DNA of 64,000 bases from Saururus chinensis (taxonomy: Eukaryota > Streptophyta > Magnoliopsida > Piperales > Saururaceae): assembly GCA_035235625.1 (NCBI GenBank), contig CP141141.1, forward strand, positions 20,643,968 through 20,707,967, given 5' to 3'. Shown here one piece after another: positions 35,255 through 48,238 of the stretch. Position numbers and translations under genes: made by a program. Numbering within the stretch: the first letter of the stretch is position 1; every line of letters starts with the position of its first letter. The notes below the pieces were generated by a model that saw nothing but the letters and a program-made list of their open reading frames with translations, had not been told where the DNA came from and did not search any database.

Positions 35255-36699
35255 GAGAATTGGAAAGTGTTTATAATGGTGAAGAAGAGAGCAAAGATGC
35301 AAGCACTGATCCGAAATCTCCTGATGGAATGGTGATCTTGAGGTTGTAATGGCATTAAATATGATAAAGTAACTAGTGTCTTATTATATTATCTCTGAAA
35401 TCTCCTGATGCAATGCTTTTACTAGGTCTAATACTAAGTGTTCTCTATATACTAATTTAACACAAAATAATGTCTATGTACTATCCTAAATCTCTATGTA
35501 TTGTATTATCTCCATATGTACTATGTTGATTGCAAAAGTGAACATAGATGTTTAGTGTCATTAGAATATACTGAACTTCTTTCATATGCAAAAGTGACTA
35601 ATTTTCATTGATTATCTCTTATTATGAGACCTTTCATGAAATCACAATCACACTATCCCCCATTTATTATTGTACAAAAATTATATGTTTGCCTAGTCCT
35701 CCCCTAACCTAAGGCATTGTCCAAAATGAGCCAATTTATCAAATTTATATGGTCAAAATCCATCTTCATTTTCACTCCATTTAACAATTTTTTAATAGAA
35801 ACAACCAAGTGTTTAGCTCAAGCCAGTCCTTGTAAAATGACTACAAATTCTGTAATGAATGATTAGAACACCAACCCCCATAAAGTCTTGGTAGTACTTG
35901 GCTCCTTAATGTATCCATTACATCTTATTTAGTTAACAACAACGTATCAACACTTGAAATCATCAACAAAAAATATAAAGGTACAAATATATAGTTAATT
36001 ACTACTTCCAACCTATTTGTTGGAGGACACACTAATACCTCTGGACAAGCTATCCACGTAACTTAATATAACATTATCCACGTAACTTAATACAACAGTC
36101 AACTCTGCCCAAAAAACATAAATTATAAACTTCTTATGTTTTACCATATAAGATAAATGATAAATTTATATCAAACTCATGCACTATGTTGCATTGGAAA
36201 ATTTGTTTTTGTTTTGAAACTTCCATTTTTTACAATTATCTCAAGTTTTTCCTTCATGTATTTCTTAAACCGTGTAGTCTACATATCCCAACTTTTTTTT
36301 CCAATGCATGCAAGCATCAAAGGTAATGAATACATATAGAAATCAATAGACTAATAGTGCCTCAATGGTTAAGAATGCACTTACTACTTCTTTAACAAAT
36401 TGAAGAAAAGTTATAGTGGATAACGAGTTCTAATCTTTTTGTAGATTCTTAATGTACTATATATATGTTCTTTTTAATTGTTAAACATCGCTTGATTTAA
36501 AACAATAAATAGGTATATAATGTTCTAAAAATGTTACATAGATTCTGAATATGTTATATGGCTAATTCATAAAACTATAAACATCAACTTCTTTTTTCAC
36601 CTCAACTATATATATATATATGTATATATATATTGGGTTCTAACATGCTACATAGATAGTTATTTAACTTTGAAAACATCAATCTACATTTTAGTTCTC
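34280..36699. other. Unassigned AT-rich spacer with a small MITE-like element and microsatellites
   Basis: 34971-35096 begins TACTCCaatcattcttat and ends 'aagatggagggagta', the terminal signature of Stowaway-like MITEs, with degenerate inverted ends; TA sits at both edges. A (TA)n(TG)n run lies at 35218-35254 and a TA run at 36607-36632. A 22-bp tandem repeat ('tatccacgtaacttaat') lies at 36051-36098. No genes are seen. Confidence 0.45.
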
Positions 36700-39600
36700 A
36701 ACTCCAGAATCTTCATAGTGTAAGATTCTGGACTATATCTAATATACAAGTCCAAACGCACATAAACAACTATCATCTTACCTAATACATCAGGTCATGG
36801 CGAGTAAAACACTCACAGTGAGTCAAATACATAAATGGAACTCATTGAAGCAATCTCACTAAGGAATGCTAGCATCCAGTCCAAGGAGCTCTTGATCAAA
36901 GACTAGAAAACCTTCCGAATATACGTGGCTAAAAAGAGGGAAAATAAGTATTTTCATACTCAGTAGGGAAGTTCTAATAATGAACTATGTAAGTCCATAC
37001 ATAGATGAGCTCATGCAATTTTTACAAGAAATAGGCATAACAAAACATAATCGAAATCTCATCAGATAATATATCAAATCCCTAAAACATACTAGCTTAC
37101 CATATATACTTACACTTACCCTTACTTGTACCATCGTACTCAATCCTTACACTTACAGTCTTTCTTTGACGTCTTACTCAAAATCTCACACATACAGTCT
37201 TACTCAAAAGTTTACACTTACAATCGAGCACAAAAACTTATACTTACAAACTTACTCAGAATCTTACACTTACTATTGATAACTAGAGCTCATTATCATT
37301 TAATTAGCTCTAACATCGAAGGGAAGGAATGCCACTGGGGCATCACCTTAACCTCCGGGGAGCACTAGATGTCATAGACTTTTCTAAAGGCAAGGCACAT
37401 CTTGCTTGTGGAGCACAAGATCAAACAGGTCAGAGTAGATCCATAATGCTACTTACCTAAGCGCAAAACCATACATTGTCAACTAAGGGTCATACAATAC
37501 CAACTAAGGGTCATACAGTGCTACTCTTGTGCATAATCTTACAACGCTTTCAATAGAGTATCAAACATCCTAACTTAAATAAAACATGAAGACAAGACTG
37601 ACAGAACATACAATGTTCTAAATAGAGCATCTGACATCTGGTCTTAAATACAGTACCAATTCAATGTCTCGCAAGATAACATGATGGCTAGACATGGAAA
37701 ATGCACAATCGACTAGTCAGTAGCTAGCACAAACACAGAACTGAATTTGTCGAGACCCTAAGATTTCAAACTCACAATATTATCATATTATATTTACTTA
37801 CAATTCAAGTTTGAATTAAGTAAGTTATGTAGGTACAATTATGCTAAGGAATCCTTTAGTCTTACAATCTTTCTCTAACCAAACTGAAGTTGGGTTCGTT
37901 TTGATATTCTAGTCCATCAAGGCAGCATACTTAGCTTAACCCATCCATCTTACATCCATAATTCACCACATAACATATCCTTACGTATTCATATAATCCA
38001 CTCCATCCACCTTATGGTCAAATCCACTTACTCAAAAATCAATCAAACTAAGCCCCCTTGATCCAACCTCATACATCAATTTTGACTAGAACCTTCTTGT
38101 TCTTACGTTCAAATTCATATTATGTACATTATGCATTTATAATTATGTTGTGAAAACTTACTATCTAGCACTCCCCCATACTTGCTCCAAACCTTATATT
38201 CGCTTATTCCTTGAACCTCCAAGCCTTCTAATCCCAATCCAATCCGATCCACACTAGTCCAATTCAAACCATGTTTATATAGATCCAGATTGAAAACCAT
38301 GTCAAACCCTCTAACACCACTTACCACCCATCGTACATACATACCCATATCCTTCACCCATGCATATATCCAACATACATCTGTATGTCCATCACACATA
38401 CGTATCCAATACACATGCTTAATCATACTTGTGCATCATACACCCGTAATGCAACATGTAGCTTACCAACATACTTGCTAGCCATCACTGGCACACACAT
38501 ATTCCACATACATAGCATGTACTCAGGGCTTACATGCACATCAAATGTACAATTAAACAAACTATATTTCATTATATTTCCCTCTTACAATATCCAATTG
38601 AATCATCATCGAACATCCAAAACATTGAATCATATAGTCCTAGCATGTTACTAAAAATGTAAAGCATGCTATCATGAAATTACGAGTTCAAAGTCTTCTA
38701 CCTCGTAATCCATGTGGGTTTGATGGAGAAAACACGATGGTGGCTGATTTGGTGACAGAGTTTGTGGCCAAAGGCATTAACTAGTTGAGAGAGCTATTGT
38801 TCAAAGGATTTAAGACACACCGGAAGTATTCACAACAAGACAGGAGGCTACATAAAACAATGTTGTAAAATCCGTCATCCATGGTGGACCACTAGGGGCG
38901 ATCAGAACGAGGGTCATGCTAAAAGAAGTGGCAAGTGTGACAATACTTTAGGGGTGGACAATTGTAGGTCGGCTACTGGCTAAGAAGTACTAGGATAGCT
39001 GCAGGACGTTGAAAATGGCCATGGCCAACATCCAACTACAACAATTTCATGTTGTCAATGGCCCATAAGAGAGGAGGAAAAGGGAATGTGATCAAGGATA
39101 GAGAAGAGGTGGAGGGATCAAACTGTCAAATTTGACTATTGGCAGTGCCGTTCAATCATCACATGGTATAAAGGCGATGCCTTAACCCTAAGCTATACAT
39201 GTGGCCAAAAGCACATGTGGGCAAAGGGGTAATGAGAGAGCGGAGACAACTGTCGGTGGTTCCAGAGATTGCTCAAGCCGGTAGTAGCAGGATCCGGTCA
39301 CTAATGGGTGGGATCGGCTAGAGGGGGGTCGGGAACAAAAGCCTCCCACCAATGGTAGGGCAAGGCAGAGCCCACGATAGTCCCATACCATCACCAATCA
39401 ACAACAGAGAAAATGAAGACAAACTGGATACTGATCGACTATTAGCGGCAAAAAAAAAGAGCAAAACAGCGTAAATGGGGCTATTTGGCTGGGTAGTGCA
39501 GAAATAAGGTGGAGGGGGTCAAAAGCAGTAGCCTCCTATGGTTGTCGGGCCAAGGCGAGCTATCCATGGGTGGCCGACCGAAGCCTTCACAGAAGCCAAA

Positions 39601-40168
39601 ACAAGGGTTGGGGGACAGAGGCAGCAGTTCAATGTGGTCTAGCAGAGAGGTGAAGGTGAAAATGGGCCAAGCGTTAGCGAATCGGTATTGGGATGGTGGC
39701 CCAGCCATTGCCAAGTCAAGACCGATCAGAGGCAAGTGACCATCTACACCTCCAGCAGACCCAATCACAAGAAAAATTAAAGGGGTGTTCACCTTGTACC
39801 GGCTGAGGAAAGGTTGTCCCCTACCATCACTGGACCAAGGCAAACCAATGGAGGCAGCCTGGAGGAGCGCCAACTGGCGGTGACATCAGGGAGGAGATGC
39901 AAGGGGGGGTACCCAATCCATTGTTTATAACTTTACTTTCCTTTGCTCTTTTTCTTAGGTTTTTCTTTTTCTTTTTCATGTCAGAAACCTCTGTGGCATG
40001 TAAAGGACCATGACTTGCGACTATGTCTCACACTCGACTCTATAGGTATGAATATTAAGAAAAAATGAAAGATAATTATGTTGAAGCATCAAATTTCCCA
40101 GTCAAAATATAATAAAAAAAACTAGCTAAAAAGTTGCATAAAATTATAGAAAAATCAGAGATGTTACC
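36700..40168 (-). mobile_element. Large LTR-like block, minus strand
   Basis: Read on the minus strand it starts near 40168 with (G)GTAACATCTCTGATTTTTC, close to the TGTAACATCTGGGATTTTTC start of the LTR ending at 61271. A TATA box (TATAAAC, complement of 39923-39929) lies about 240 bp in, followed by a GC-richer leader (38700-39900). From about 38725 down to 37000 it matches 62430-64000 in inverted orientation. A degenerate roughly 33-bp 'cttacacttacagtcttact' repeat lies at 37070-37290. The far end is not defined; about 36700 is an estimate from 'caggtcatggcgag' at 36793. Confidence 0.6.
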
Positions 40169-41561
40169 CGCTAATACATGTGCCACATCAAGGGGTGGTG
40201 GTCAAGATATCATTGTGTGCCACAATGCAACCGTGGTCAAGGGCAGTGACCAATTTTTTTAACAAAACCCATAAGAAACCTAAAATTGAAGGGTGAACCA
40301 TAGGAGTATTTTTTTTATTTGTAAAACTTGATGTCATTTTTTTAGTTAGTGGTATTTTTTAAAAACAAGAAAAACCTTCGTAGGGTGTTTCAATAAAGCT
40401 AGAAGGTTTCACCAAAGTTCAAGTCATTGTGTTAAGGATTCTAAAATTTTAGTTTTTCTCTCAATAATTCCCATTACTCAGCTTTGCATCTTTTTACACT
40501 CACTTTCATGTCACCCTCCATCTCATCTCTTACCTTCATGAATTCTTTTGCACAACTCCCAAGTAACACCTCTTTGTCATCATCTCTCACCTTCACTACC
40601 AAAAACATGATCTCTACCTCGATGGGCGACCTAAGTAGGTAGCCCTTCCTCATCATCTTTATGAGGATAATTTTTTTATAAATAAAAGAAGTAAGCATGT
40701 ACAAACATTATGACTTTTTACAAGGAATTTGTTGTCATTGAATCCTAGATAGAAGTCTAGCTTAAGTTCATCTAATTTTGATTACTAAGATTCCACCAGA
40801 ATCTAAACTCTTACATCAACATAAGTTTAAGAATTCTCTTTCGATTTCTGCTTATGAAATTGACTCAAGTTCAACATGATGTGTGCAAGTTTTGAAAAAT
40901 AAAGAATTGAAACATCAAGAAAAAGAAAATCGAATTGATTTTCACTCTCTTTGGTACATTCTTCTCTTAGTTAAAACATGCTAACCACACGTCATGGACA
41001 TTTTTGTTTAAGAGATAATTCATGTAATTTAATTCAAGAGCTGGACATTTTCCAAAATAACAAAGAACCAAGCAATAAAATAGAATCAACACCTTTTTTT
41101 GTGTGTTTTAAAAATTTTCAATTTTTTTTTTGAGTAAAAACCTATGAAGAAAAACATCATGAAAAGAAGCAAAATGAAATAAAATTATAAACATAAGCGA
41201 GTCCAAAAGGTAGGAAGTATTAACTCATGGAGAAAGAAAAACAATCTCTAAGTAGGGATTTTTGACTCCTTAGTCTTGAATAGTCATCCTACCCTAAGGC
41301 AATCAAAAGTTTACTTGTTTATCCCTATAACTTAGGATTTAGGGTTCTTTAGGACAACCTTTCTAATTCAAATTTATAAAGTTTTCTTTCTATTGTCATG
41401 AGTTACCTTCTTTAATGTAAAATTTGGCGTGTGCTTTATCATCTACGTGGGTTTGCGGTTTCCTATATTGTGAATTGACTTATTTCCTCTTCGTTGACAA
41501 ATTATTCAAGTATGAACTACCATAAGATTCATTAGTTTTAGATTTTCTCTTGACACATTGA
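40169..41561. other. Unassigned spacer; right part probably gag remnant
   Basis: 40169-41400 shows no domain. 41400-41561, read on the minus strand, may continue the Copia-type gag seen at 55585-55836 once the nested elements are ignored, but this is weak. Confidence 0.3.
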
Positions 41562-41632
41562 TGATTGTTTATAATTAAACCCTTTGCAAGTATACATTGT
41601 AATTATACTAAGATATGTATTTAAGGGTTGTT

Positions 41633-42578
41633 GTTACACCTAAACTATTAATTTATTAAATTGAACAAAAGCTTAAGGTTATATTACTTGCAAGTACACA
41701 AGTGGATGTAGTCTTGTAAGGTCAAATCCATAAGGATTGTCTTTGTATGACTATCACAATGATTACAAAATAATATGAGTTAAGAAAAATTAAGAGAGAA
41801 AAAGTAGAAGAGTATTGAGGCAATAAAGAGTTAAGTAATAAAAAAGATAAAATACTAAGGCATTAGAGATCATTGTAACATCTAGTAATGTTCTTCATGT
41901 GTCATATTATCTAAATTAGAATCAAATGAAGATTCTATCTTACCGGAAAATATGAATATTAAAAGCAAAAATAAAGATAGAAAATACTTTGGATAGATGA
42001 AGGATAAAAATAATTGTATCTTTTAAGAGTTTTATGTATCAAAACTACAAAAGATCAAGAAGGAAAGCCTTTAAGCATCTTATGTATTAGGATTACAAAG
42101 AAACAACAAAAAAAATAATATTAATAAATATCACTTTAAATAACTAATACTTACTTGAAACCATTGATGAAATATTAATAGAACTCCATTTGATTGTTAC
42201 AAATCACCTCTAACATTAGCTAGAGTGCTTAGAAAGCTATTAAAATGAAACTAAAAACCAAAACTACAAAAGAAGATAAAAATCAACAATGATTAGATTT
42301 TAAATTAATAAAATAAATTAATAATTTATTTAGCAAATAAGTATCGTGTAATCTTCCTTTAGTTATCTAATTAGCCTAATTATCTTTTCTTATGTTCATC
42401 ACTCACAACCAGTGAAAAGATCATCTATGTGTTGAGGCCCGTTGGACACGTAAACACAACAGATGCCCAACTCAACTATTCAAGATATAAATAGCTAAAA
42501 TAAATAACAAATTAACATAAAATAGGGTTACAATTTAAGATTTAAAAATATTTAATTAAACACTATTTCAGTGCATCA
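41633..42578 (-). repeat. 3' LTR of the Athila-type element (two internal deletions)
   Basis: 946 bp against 1,425 bp in the 5' LTR. Two segments are missing relative to the partner: roughly 150 bp at about 42290 (including the TATA region) and roughly 330 bp at about 42436 (after 'ctatgt'). The remainder aligns closely. Confidence 0.88.
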
Positions 42579-43199
42579 AATACCCCTCAACCTGCATATT
42601 GCTAGTCTCTAGCAATTTATGTGTTTGAAAAGAAAACATGTCACTTTCTTAGGCCATCTAAATTTAGCACATGTAGAAGATTGTTAAACCCCTAAATTGC
42701 ACTAGTAGATCAGTTGTGTCCCGTGAGGGTTTGTAGTAAAACTTTATTTTTTTCCATATGAAGTCCATTGCCTTTTTTTAATTCCTTTCTTTTTTGTTTA
42801 CTTGGCAGCCTTTTTCGAAGTACTCGGCCTAATCCATTGGTTGATTTCCATAATGATAATACTCCACTAATTATTTTCCTCTCCCGGACAACCAAGTGAA
42901 CAAGGAGGTCAAAGTTCATTGGATTTGGTCTCTCTTTATATTCTAGGTGAGTATTAGAGCAACAACTACATAATTCAATTTCAACTTTAAAAATTAGTCA
43001 AGTGTGAGTGAAACTTGAAAACCAACATTAGTTTCTATGATTCTCTTCATAAAAGTTAATTGTAAAAGCTTGTCACAAAAAGAAAGTTTTCTTAAAAATA
43101 TCTAACTACGATCATTATTTAGAGATCAAAGTAAAGTGGAAGAATACCAAGAAATGATGAAGGTTATCACAGTCAATAATATTAATAAAAATTATCAAA

Positions 43200-44456
43200 A
43201 TTCACCCCCAACCCAAATAAAACATTATCCTCAATGTTTGAAAAAAAATTGGCTTTTTTATTTTTTTTTGGGTAAAAATTATGAAAAGAAAATCAATGCT
43301 CGTAATTAGGATTTTTGAGAGATGTAGACTCAACTTTAGGGACAAAATGGTCTAAGAATAGTTTAAACATTGTCCATTAACATTAAAAATATTACCATTA
43401 TTTGGGTTTTCAATTTCAATAGTTCTGTAAGGATAAACAGTTTTTACAATGTAAGGACCTATCCAACGAGATCTTAATTTTCCAGGAAAAAGATGAAGCC
43501 TATAATTATATAAAATAACTTTTTAAGATGATTTAAAAGCCTTACGAAGTATGTTCCTATCATTAAATTCCTTCATTATTTCCTTGTACATTCTAGCACT
43601 CTCATAAGTGTCATGTCGGATCTCAACTAATTCATTTAGCTGTAATTTTTTATGCAACTCAGCCTTGTCGAGATTGAAGTTGACAACCGTGATTGCCTAA
43701 TAAACCCTATTTTCTAACTCCACGGGCAAGTGACAAGTCTTTTCAAAAATTAATCGATAAGGAGACATTCCAAACGGGCTTTTGAAAGAGTACAATAAAC
43801 ATAAAGAGTATTGTTTAGTCTTAATAACCAATCCTTACCATTTGCATTCACTATTTCTTTCAAAATATTTTAAATTTTTTGATTTAAAATTTCTACTTGT
43901 CCACTTGTTTGTACGTGATAAGGTGTAACAACTTTATGTGTGATTTCATATTTTTTTATTAAGGCCTCAAAATACTTATTGTAGAAGTGTGTACCCTGAT
44001 CACTTGCAATGACTAGAGGTGTTCCAAATCATGACAAAATATTTTCTTTTAAAAATTTCACATCTTTGTGATCATTTGTTTTGCATGGAATATCCTCAAT
44101 CCATTTAGATACAAAATAAACATCTACTAAAATATAATGATAGCCAAAAGAGGGAGGAAAATGTCCCATAAAATCAATGCCCCAATAATAAAAAATTTCA
44201 ACAACCAAAATTTGGTTAAGAGGCATCATGTTCCTAAAGGATATGGTTCCTAAATTTTGAAAATGATCATATGCTTTGCAAAATTCATCAGTATCTTTGA
44301 AGAGAGTTGGCCAATAAAAACCATGTTGTAAAATCTTGGTAGTAGTTTTTTTAGAAGAAAATTGACCACCACATGCTTGAGAATGACAAAAGGAGATAGT
44401 ATTAATATGCTCATAATCATGGACACATATCCTAATTATTTGGTCCGGACAATGTT
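43200..44456 (-). pseudogene. Gypsy integrase remnant
   Basis: Minus strand from 44456: HHCC zinc finger region ('ILQHGFYWPTLFKDT'), first Asp in 'YYWGIDFMGHFPPS', second in 'SDQGTHFYNKYFEAL', Glu in 'TSGQVEILN'. Several stops follow. It is the continuation of the pol at 48239-50734 across the nested solo LTR. Confidence 0.85.
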
Positions 44457-47400
44457 TGTCACGACCCGGATTTTTAAAAGGCTCTTTAATTAGGATGAAC
44501 GGTAAATCACGAGATTTTTTTTCTTCTTAAATACAAAACAAACCATTCGATTAAATATCCAGGTCATGATAACTGGGGTTCACAAATATGAATATCAAAT
44601 CATATAATATTATTACAAGTCTCAAAATTTAATAAGAATAGCTCATTCATCTAAGTACAAGTCCGTCATCCATCTGAAAATAAATAACTAAGTTGACTCT
44701 CATGCTAAAGATACACTTACATATAGGAGTTGCAAAAACGAAGAACTTCATCTTCTGCTCGACAATCTTAGTCTCACTTGTCATCTCCCGAAGAACCTAC
44801 AACAAACCAAACCAAACAACAAAACCAACAACGGAACCTCTCCGCCCTCAGGAGAAGAGCTTCCAAAAGACAAAATAGTTTATTAATGTTTTTCGGATCG
44901 GGTGAACATCACCCGATGATAGTTGCCTACGTACTCATCAGAGAACATCTCTAATATTTCTAACAAGATCAGATTCAGACATAGTTCTACCTAAAACTAC
45001 ACTATCCTAAGAAGCATAGCATCACACATGCAATGCTTAAGTATTTTCTATCAACCTCCATTTTATGCAAGTCCTTTAATTGTTCCACTTGTCTAATTAG
45101 TTGTCCATTTTAATGCCCTTCATCTTTTAAACACAACTCTAGTTTTAATATAATATATATTCACTCGGAGATAACTCGACTCTCGAGGAAATCCCCAAAC
45201 ATAGGACTCCAACATTAGAGTAGACTGCTAACATCAGCTTGACCCAAATCCCTAGGGCTCTCAATAGCTTGCCATGAATCTGGAGACGAGGGTCCCAACT
45301 GCACCCATGAACACAGATTGGCAAGACGTACAAGCCTTCCATGATACTCATACAACTCTGCTTTTCCTACACACTATATGGTCTTGGGAAGACCTACGGG
45401 AAACCCGTGGAAGAGACCTCTCTGGCCAATACCCAAACCGTCATGGCAGTGAAGAAAGTGTATCACAATCTCCACCATCCCAACTCAGGGAGAAAATGTC
45501 TTCTAAGACATTACTAATGTATCCATAGAAGCCTCAGGTCTTTATGACCATTGACTCGCCCCAAACATTCAAGACTTAAACTAGATTAATATCATCCAAT
45601 CAAGTATTTGCCCAATCATTTGGGTCCTCTTCACATTGTGAATCAGACCAATAAATAGCTCATCTGCTAAGCTATGGCACAGAGAACATCCCCAAACCCT
45701 AATAGTCTCTACGAGACTAGGGTAAACTCCCATAACTACCTGCGATTCATTAACCAAGTTAGAATTCTAGGCCAGGGCCCCATTCACTCAATGAACCGGT
45801 CCAAACCCTATTAAGGGTATTTTAGTCTTTATCTTGATTAGATGTTCTCCCCGCAATCCAATGACAACCAGTATCTCTTCATTAGTCTTCATTAACCTTA
45901 AGTTACCACTATAACTTAACGTATCAATAATAAAAGCATGCATCAGAATAATTAACATAAATAACATGCAGTTACCTAAGTGCATAAATAAATAATAAAT
46001 AGAGGCCCATTAGCAGGGCTAGGGCTCAGTAAATTCAAACCTAAGAGTGTAAATAACTCTTAACACATTGCACATGTTATGTATATAATACCCTAGTGGA
46101 TTTCTACGCTGTGTTGCTGACACATGTAATACATTGCCCTAAACCCTGAAAATTAGGGTTATTCCCCTTATTTCCCGTGACACTGTGACCTATTAAGGTC
46201 ATTGTGTCACTTGCAAGTTACACTCATTCCTTTTGAAGTCATTTAATGTAATTCTAGGGTACCCTAATGCTTGGTTATTTAGGTTATATGTTTCGGAAAA
46301 AATGGAATATATTACCCCTAAGGGCATTAGGGTAATTTTATCACCTGAGGTATGGTACCCTCCCCTGGGCTATTCTGGTTATCTCACTTCCCATTTATTG
46401 ATTTTAAGTCATTAACATCTCATAAGGCTCCACTCTCAAATCGACTCGCGCTTCCATTCACACGAATGTGGGCGGTCCACTCATGTGGGTGTTTCTGTCA
46501 ATTTATTTAAAGCCCTCCTGATGTTTAATGAGTCCAAAAATTGGCCTCAAGGGAATTGGCTTCATGGACTCGGTGTAATTTTCCTGGCGTGTAATGGGGT
46601 CGTGAACCCCTTGAACTGATTTAGTTGGCTTAACGGTTTATGATTAACCCTAAGGGAAAAACTATCAATTACCCATTCACTTGGATTTTTCCTCACTAAG
46701 TGGTTTGACCTATATTTAGGTTACCCATTAAACTTACACTGAGAATTTCCCCAATTTTTACGTTCGCTCATAGGCCCCTGAACCGGAGCCCCTAAATTAG
46801 GCAAGTGAACTTCGACTTATATATAAGGTTAAAATTATCATTTTATAGCGCATAAGATTTTTCCCCAGCTTGAAACTTAGTAAGGTCACTCAAACCCCCC
46901 TTAAAGTCTACTAGTTATTTTTCTAAAATTTTAGGACACTTTTACCCCCCTGAACCGGACCTGGTTCGATACCCTTTGTTTTTCTTTTTCTTTTTTAAAT
47001 CGGACCGGGAATTAAATTCTCAGTACAACAGTCGTCTTCCTCACGGAGACGACTATGGTATGTGTTCGGTTTGGTTGGCAGAGCGGCGGTACTTGGCCTT
47101 TGACAGAGCTCCCCCTTGGCCTCTCCGAGCCAAGATCTCACTACCGCTCCACCAGCCAAACCCCTTTCAGAGAGCTCCGCCTTGGCCTCTCCTAGCCAAG
47201 ATCTCATCCTCGTCGGCCGATCAACCTCCGGTAGTGATGGGGTGGTGGCGGCAAGGTCCGCCGCACTACTGCCCCACATCTTTCTCCGTCTCTCACTCAG
47301 TCCGTTCCTCTTGACAAAACCCAGCTCTACTCGATTTGGTTCAAAGGTCACTGGAGGAGGCTCTTTAAGGTGCCAAAAAGCGTAACTGGACTCGCAACAG

Positions 47401-48238
47401 TCATCTCCCTCACAGAGATGCCCAAAAGATAAGTCTTCCATAGCTGCTCGAGTGCACCTAATTGCTCTTGGTCCTATCTTCTGCTAGACATTCGGATTTC
47501 AGCAACTGTTTCAGGGCTGTCAGCCCCTTCTTGGATCTGCCGAACCGCCCTTAACACTCATAACCGTGGCACTAGCAGGGACACCAGAGAAGGCAGCCTC
47601 TGCTATGGCCATGGCCGTGGTAGTGCCAACATGCTCGGATTTGCTTGCTCCGAGATTGTGCAACCCTCAAACTTGCTGCTACCCCATCCATTAAAATCCC
47701 ATCTACTACTTCGTCCACCTGCTGCCCTCTGGTCTTCATTCTCATTCCCGTCTGACCCCCGTCTCTTGCCCCGAAAACTCCATGGCGGCTTATTTTCTAT
47801 TTTCCCTTCTCATGGCCAAAAAGCTTCACCCATTTTAAGCCCTAAGTAGCCATTTTATAGGCACGGGGATTGGAGTTCCTAATCCCCTTAGAATTTGGAT
47901 CAAACCCCCCCACTTAGGCCATCTAATTGGGCCCCTAAAAATTAATTTTTGTATTAATCGGGCCTAAATAGTTAAATCGATAATTTGCGCGTCCAATTCG
48001 GGTAAACAGACCCTGCGCATTATAATCAACTTTGAACGGTTGTATCTTCCTCATCCAAACTCCGATTAGCGCGTTCTTGGTGGTGTTTCAAAGCCCTTTC
48101 TGTCTATTTTCCATCCATATAGTTCAGCCACCAATTTCAATCGGAAGACATGTTATTTCCATGAGAAAAAGAATGTGTCCAACACCCTAATTTCCACGTG
48201 GTCAACTTCAAAAATTTAGAAAATTTCTGGACGTTACA
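44457..48238 (-). mobile_element. Giant solo LTR (3.78 kb), Tekay/Del-like, copy 1
   Basis: Plus-strand ends are TGTCACGACCC and GGACGTTACA; flanking 5-mers are ATGTT (44452-44456) and ATATT (48239-48243), 4 of 5 identical. A minus-strand TATA box (TATAAAA, complement of 47853-47859) sits about 380 bp from its start. Shared sequence with 55837-61271 runs from the first 'tttaaatatccaggtcat' block through 'ggagaagagcttcca' and 'ttgcctacgtactcatcag'. No coding domains. It splits the Athila-type pol gene. Confidence 0.85.

Noticed and set aside
38115-38654. Overlapping 90-100 codon open frames on both strands
   Set aside because: They fall in an LTR-like block, have no domain and are not conserved in the inverted copy at 62-64 kb.
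47116-47441. Open frames of up to 148 codons on both strands
   Set aside because: GC-richer leader region of the giant LTR; the two strands give unrelated low-complexity peptides and no family is recognised.
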